Source: CAVWDI01 sp046259385 (GTDB lineage Bacteria > Chloroflexota > Anaerolineae > Anaerolineales > UBA4823). Taken from it: DNA of 10,215 bases. The notes under the pieces were generated by a model. The model was not told the DNA's origin, did no database searches, and worked only from the letters and a program-made list of their open reading frames with translations. The translations under genes and the position numbers were made by a program. The stretch covers positions 1 through 10,215 of the forward strand of contig JBJYWI010000242.1 of assembly GCA_046259385.1 (NCBI GenBank), in the 5' to 3' direction. Position 1 is the stretch's first letter; every line of letters begins with the position of its first letter. Shown here in pieces: positions 6,516-10,215 of this stretch.

Positions 6516-9122
6516 ATGATACCAATCAAGCTTTCGCTTTCCGGATTCCTGTCTTATAAGGAGCCGGCTGAATTGGATTTCCGGGGTTTCGACCTGGCCT
6601 GTATTGCAGGTCCGAACGGGGCTGGAAAGTCCTCTCTCCTGGATGCACTCACCTGGGTGTTGTTTGGCGTTGCACGCCGGAAAGACGATTCACTGATTAA
6701 CACCAGCTCTGATACTGCCGCGGTTGAACTTGTATTTCTATACGAGGGCAATGTTTATCGGGTGCAGCGTTCCAAAAAGATTCTGAAGACCGCGATGCTG
6801 GAGTTCCAGATTATGCAGATAGAACCGGGTAAAATTCATCCCGAAACCGGGATAAGCCTGCAGGAGTTTGTTTCTGGCCCCTGGAAACCGCTTACGGAAC
6901 GCACTTTGCGCGAGACCCAGGCCCGCATCCAGGAAACGCTTCGTATGGATTATGATACTTTTATCAACGCTTCCTTTTTTCTGCAAGGCAGGGCGGACCA
7001 GTTTGCGCAGCAACGGCCAGCAGAGCGAAAGCGAATTCTGGGAAGTATTCTGGGCCTGGATATCTGGGAGTTGTATCGCCAGCGGGCGGCTGAGAGAAGA
7101 AAAACTTTTGAAGTTGAAATCTCAGGGATTGATGGTCACTTGAGCGAGATTGAAGCTGAATTGGCGCAGGAAGAGACTAGGAAGCAGAAACTGCGCGCTT
7201 TACAAGCTGAACTTGAGCGGATAAAAACAGAACGAGAGGCGCTGGATGAAATGGTGAAAAACCTCCGGCAGATCCAGGCTGCACTGGATGAACAGGGGCG
7301 GTGGGTCGCGGAATTGTCGCGTCAACACCAGGCTGGAGAGGCACGTCTCGGTACCCTTGAAAAGCGTCTATATGAAAGGACTGAAGAGAGGGATGGTTTC
7401 AAGAAAATTCTCTCGAAGGAGGAACGCATCCAATCTGACCATGCGGAATGGTTGAGACTTAAGGATGAACTGGATAATTGGGATCAAGTGGCTGAACGCT
7501 TCAGGGAGTGGGAAGCCCGCAGGATTGAGCCGCAGGCTGAGATTCAGACTGAACGAGCCCGTTTGGAGCAGGAATTAAAAAACCTGATCGAAAGCCATGC
7601 TCAGGTTCAAAAAGCAGACTCTGAAAGGGCTGCCCTGGAAGCTGATCTGCAAAAAAACCGCTCCTCTCTTGAGAAGCTTGAAGGAGAGTTGGAAAGAGGC
7701 AACAGGCTTGATGCTGACCTCCAGGCGCTGCAAGTAGAAGTTGCCGAAGCCAGAGCTGAGAACCCTCGATTAAAGGCAGAGATGGATGAACTGCACCAAA
7801 GGATTACCCAGCTCAAGGCTTCAGAGAGTCCCGATTGCCCGCTGTGCGGACAACCGCTGTCGGAAAAGGAAAAAAGTGAGCTCATAGCTGAACTTGAGAA
7901 AAAGGGAAAAGAGAAGGGAGATCGCTACAGGGCAAACAAGGAATTGTTAGGGGACGTGGAGAGAAGACTGACTGATCTGCAGGCAGAGATAGGAGGCATT
8001 TCCGGTCTGGAGACTGAATTGCGCAAGTTGGGCCAAATTGGGGCGCAGATCTCCAGCCGGATGGAGTCCTTGGCTGGTGTTGCGGACGATTGGCTGAAGA
8101 AGGGAAAGCCGCGCTTGCTCGAAGTAAAATCCACGCTTGAATATGAGACATTCGCCTCTGAAGCGCGTTCCAGACTCGCTCAAATTAATATTGAATTGAA
8201 GTCAATCGGTTATGATGCTGCCGCTCACGATCGGATTCGGCAGGCTGAAAAAGATGCTCGATCAATCCAGTCAGATTTGCTTGCGCTGGAGAGGTCGAAA
8301 GCCTCCCTCGCACCAATTGAGCGTGAAATCAGCGAAATGGAAACTCAGATCAGTTCCATGCGAGTTGAAATCGACCGGATGTCCCGGGAATACCAGAAAG
8401 CGGCCGAAGCGTATGCTGTTGCCCAGGAACAGGCTCCAGACTTGCCAACCGCTGAAGCGAATCTCCGTGATCTCAGGGAACGCGAAAATATTCTGCGCCA
8501 GGAGGTTGGGGGCGCTCGCCAGGCGGTGCTTGTCCTAGATGATTTGCGGAGCCGGCGGAGCGAGTTTGAAGCTCAACGACAGCAATACGCAGAGCTTGTC
8601 CAGCAGTATCGCGGACTCGAGCGCGCGTTCGGACCTCAGGGGGTTCCAGCACTGCTGATTGAGCAGGCGCTGCCCCAGATAGAATCCAAAGCAAACAGTA
8701 TTCTGGAGCGTCTGGGCGGGGATATGTCGGTGAGTTTTATTACCCAGGAGGCTTACAAAGATAAAAAACGGGAGGATTTGCGGGAAACCCTCGAGATACA
8801 GATCCGCGATGCATCCGGTCCGCGTGATTATGAATTGTTTTCCGGGGGGGAGGCTTTTCGGATAAATTTTGCAGTTCGTCTTGCGCTTTCAGAAATTCTT
8901 GCCCAGCGCGCGGGTTCCAGACTGCAGACCTTAATCATCGACGAGGGTTTTGGAAGCCAGGACGCACTAGGCCGCCAGAGACTTTTAGAGGCGATCAACG
9001 CGGTCCGCCCTGATTTTTCCAAGATACTTGTGATTACCCATATCGATGAACTCAAGGAGGCTTTCCCAACTCGCATAGAAGTTCAGAAAACCCATCTTGG
9101 CAGCACTGTCCAGGTTATCTGA
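6516..9122 (+). CDS. sbcC: SbcC/Rad50-type SMC-family ATPase (DNA end-processing nuclease subunit)
   Basis: An 868-residue ABC-type ATPase that, with the SbcD/Mre11 nuclease, opens hairpins and processes blocked double-strand ends on DNA. Domains in order: N-terminal ATPase lobe with Walker A GPNGAGKSS (32-40) and Q-loop Q157 in FFLQGRAD; a first long charged coiled coil (about 180-435); a zinc hook CPLC (C441-C444) that dimerises molecules; a returning coiled coil (about 450-700); then the C-terminal lobe with signature SGGE (776-779), Walker B LIIDEGFGS with D809 and E810, and H-loop H842. Every catalytic motif is intact. The length is close to archaeal Rad50 (about 880) and shorter than E. 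coli SbcC (1048), the difference being in coiled-coil length. The start fits the family opening (MIPIKLSLSGFLSY), although no Shine-Dalgarno precedes it. No sbcD lies on either side here, whereas the pair is usually adjacent, so the partner must be elsewhere. Confidence 0.95.
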   Translation: MIPIKLSLSGFLSYKEPAELDFRGFDLACIAGPNGAGKSSLLDALTWVLFGVARRKDDSLINTSSDTAAVELVFLYEGNVYRVQRSKKILKTAMLEFQIMQIEPGKIHPETGISLQEFVSGPWKPLTERTLRETQARIQETLRMDYDTFINASFFLQGRADQFAQQRPAERKRILGSILGLDIWELYRQRAAERRKTFEVEISGIDGHLSEIEAELAQEETRKQKLRALQAELERIKTEREALDEMVKNLRQIQAALDEQGRWVAELSRQHQAGEARLGTLEKRLYERTEERDGFKKILSKEERIQSDHAEWLRLKDELDNWDQVAERFREWEARRIEPQAEIQTERARLEQELKNLIESHAQVQKADSERAALEADLQKNRSSLEKLEGELERGNRLDADLQALQVEVAEARAENPRLKAEMDELHQRITQLKASESPDCPLCGQPLSEKEKSELIAELEKKGKEKGDRYRANKELLGDVERRLTDLQAEIGGISGLETELRKLGQIGAQISSRMESLAGVADDWLKKGKPRLLEVKSTLEYETFASEARSRLAQINIELKSIGYDAAAHDRIRQAEKDARSIQSDLLALERSKASLAPIEREISEMETQISSMRVEIDRMSREYQKAAEAYAVAQEQAPDLPTAEANLRDLRERENILRQEVGGARQAVLVLDDLRSRRSEFEAQRQQYAELVQQYRGLERAFGPQGVPALLIEQALPQIESKANSILERLGGDMSVSFITQEAYKDKKREDLRETLEIQIRDASGPRDYELFSGGEAFRINFAVRLALSEILAQRAGSRLQTLIIDEGFGSQDALGRQRLLEAINAVRPDFSKILVITHIDELKEAFPTRIEVQKTHLGSTVQVI

Positions 9123-9229
9123 ACTCATCCCTGATCCCAGGCTCCTAACCATAATTTATCTGACTCTCATCCTTAAAACCTTATTCCAAACAACAAAACA
9201 AAATTCCCGAAAGTAAGGACAACAAAAAA

Positions 9230-10093
9230 ATGAATCAAAACATAACACAAAAGACACTGCTTGCTGTCCTGGCGCATCCAGACGATGAAACCTTCGGGAT
9301 GGGAGGTACATTGGCGCTGTATGCTAAACGCGGCGTCCAGGTTCACCTGATCTGCGCCACGCGGGGAGAGTCAGGAGATGTCGATCCGAGGTATCTTGAC
9401 AAATATGCCTCTGTAGCTGACCGGAGAGTTGCAGAATTAAAATGCGCCTCCGTGATTCTAGGTCTAACAAGCGTCCAATTTCTTGATTACCGCGATTCGG
9501 GTATGCAGGGTTCTCCAGATAATCAACATCCAAAAGCGCTGGCAGCCGCACCGGTTGATGAAGTCGCTGCAAAAGTCGCTCATTTAATTCGTTCTCTATG
9601 CCCCCAGGTAGTTGTTACTTTTGATCCAGTAGGAGGTTATGGACACCCGGATCATATCGCCATTCATAATGCGACTGTACGGGCGTTCGATCTCGCCGGT
9701 GACCCTGGATGGGAAGATGAACTCCCACCGCACAAACCTCAAAAACTTTATTTCCATGTTATTCCCAGGGGACTGCTGCGCTTTGCTGTCCGGGTGATGC
9801 CCATTTTTGGAAGGGACCCCCGTCGCTTCGGTCGAAACCAGGATATTGACCTGGTAGAGCTTGTCGGAGACGAGGATTTCCCGGTACATGCAAAAATTAA
9901 CTGCCGAGAGGTGAGAAGAAGGAAGGAAGAAGCGACAGCCTGTCATACCAGCCAGCTGGATGAGGGGATGTCCAGACGCAGCCTGGTGTACTGGATTTTG
10001 CGCTGGTACGATCGTTACGAATACTTTATGCGCGCATTTCCCGAGCCAAATCCTGATAAGTGCGAAAAGGATTTATTTAAAGGGTTAACATAG
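9230..10093 (+). CDS. PIG-L/LmbE-family zinc-dependent N-deacetylase
   Basis: A 287-residue cytosolic deacetylase of the LmbE/PIG-L family, which removes acetyl groups from N-acetylglucosamine-containing small molecules (MshB in mycothiol, BshB in bacillithiol synthesis) or cleaves thiol conjugates (Mca). Near the N-terminus AHPDDE (15-20) supplies zinc ligands H16 and D19 and the general base D18. GHPDH (138-142) supplies the third ligand, H142. The family C-terminal HTSQ follows at 239-242, and FLDYRDSGM (residues about 84-92) is typical of the larger members. The length is nearer to MshB and Mca than to the roughly 230-residue BshB1. The start is ATG 9230 with AAGGA at 9215-9219, 10 bases away. 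It is 107 bp after sbcC with no clear terminator between them, so read-through is possible, but a functional link is doubtful. Its substrate is not known, and nothing nearby belongs to a thiol-sugar pathway. Confidence 0.94.
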   Translation: MNQNITQKTLLAVLAHPDDETFGMGGTLALYAKRGVQVHLICATRGESGDVDPRYLDKYASVADRRVAELKCASVILGLTSVQFLDYRDSGMQGSPDNQHPKALAAAPVDEVAAKVAHLIRSLCPQVVVTFDPVGGYGHPDHIAIHNATVRAFDLAGDPGWEDELPPHKPQKLYFHVIPRGLLRFAVRVMPIFGRDPRRFGRNQDIDLVELVGDEDFPVHAKINCREVRRRKEEATACHTSQLDEGMSRRSLVYWILRWYDRYEYFMRAFPEPNPDKCEKDLFKGLT

Positions 10094-10105
10094 GTTATTA
10101 AAGTG

Positions 10106-10150
10106 TTTACAGAAACATATTGCATAATTTCGAACATTAATGTATCATTA
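10106..10150 (+). promoter_or_regulatory. Candidate promoter/operator region of the truncated right-edge gene
   Basis: The AT-rich spacer 10094-10203 holds TTTACA (10106-10111) and TTGCAT (10120-10125) as possible -35 boxes, and TATCAT (10143-10148) as a -10 that is 17 bases from the second. A perfect 10-base palindrome, ACATTAATGT, sits at 10134-10143, and a TAATG-TAT-CATTA inverted repeat at 10138-10150. It looks like a promoter with an overlapping operator, but each piece is short and AT-rich. Confidence 0.35.
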
Positions 10151-10190
10151 GCCATCATTAAAAGCCCTCATCCTAAACTAATTATTTTAG

Positions 10191-10195
10191 AGGAG
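10191..10195 (+). promoter_or_regulatory. Ribosome binding site of the right-edge gene
   Basis: AGGAG lies 8 bases before the ATG at 10204. It is the main evidence that a gene starts there. Confidence 0.65.
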
Positions 10196-10203
10196 AAATT
10201 AAT

Positions 10204-10215
10204 ATGAGTTTTTTA
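10204..10215 (+). CDS. 5' end of an unidentified gene cut by the window edge
   Basis: Four codons (M-S-F-L) are visible before the window ends. The start is supported by AGGAG at 10191-10195 with ideal spacing and by a promoter-like region upstream. Too little is present to say what it encodes. The 110-bp spacer with its own promoter-like elements suggests a unit separate from the deacetylase gene. Confidence 0.55.

Noticed and set aside
6491..6518. TTGACT (6491-6496) with TATATG (6513-6518) as a promoter for sbcC.
   Set aside because: Transcription would start downstream of the ATG at 6516, which the conserved N-terminus requires. The extended -10 at 6465-6473 fits better.
7200..8600. Repetitive Glu/Lys/Leu-rich stretch as a possible repeat or low-complexity region.
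   Set aside because: It is the ordinary coiled coil of SbcC flanking the zinc hook.
8844..8850. Run of seven Gs in the sbcC signature motif, and a matching run of seven Cs at 5773-5779 in the methyltransferase zinc-site codons, as possible phase-variable tracts.
   Set aside because: Both simply encode the conserved Gly-Gly of SGGE and CSGGP in the intact frame, and both genes are housekeeping types. Seven bases is short for phase variation.

Overview
The window looks like a metagenome-assembled bacterial scaffold: it has a run of exactly 100 Ns (2032-2131), mid-range GC, and mostly strong AGGAGG-type ribosome binding sites. The gene types (a fused homocysteine S-methyltransferase/methylenetetrahydrofolate reductase, a compact Rad50-like SbcC, a DUF35-thiolase pair and a LmbE/PIG-L deacetylase) suggest Chloroflexota, perhaps Anaerolineae. 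That placement is inferred from gene content and not from a marker gene. I see no rRNA, tRNA, CRISPR array, transposase or phage gene.

Left block (1-2031, plus strand): the C-terminal part of a xanthine dehydrogenase-type molybdopterin subunit, then a cyclase-family metal hydrolase 58 bp downstream. A long, nearly symmetrical hairpin terminator follows, ending at the N gap. Linkage across the gap depends on scaffolding.

Middle block (2139-4338, minus strand): a tightly coupled three-gene operon, read as GNAT-like protein, thiolase, then zinc-ribbon/OB-fold (DUF35) protein. Both junctions are 4-bp ATGA overlaps, each gene has an AGGAGG site, and a good sigma-70-type promoter lies just upstream. 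The thiolase has proline where the family has its nucleophilic cysteine but keeps both active-site histidine motifs. With its DUF35 partner, this is the most interesting feature here.

Right block: a 626-residue bifunctional methionine/folate enzyme on the minus strand (4540-6420), divergent from an SbcC-type SMC ATPase on the plus strand (6516-9122) across a 95-bp AT-rich promoter region. A PIG-L/LmbE zinc deacetylase follows (9230-10093). The first codons of another plus-strand gene sit at the right edge, behind a strong ribosome binding site and an upstream region containing a 10-bp palindrome.

Functionally the window combines probable heterocycle or aldehyde oxidation with ring hydrolysis, an acyl-CoA module of unknown substrate, one-carbon/methionine metabolism, DNA end processing and a deacetylase. 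I find no single new multi-gene system spanning it. The candidate for undescribed chemistry is the GNAT-like/thiolase/DUF35 operon.
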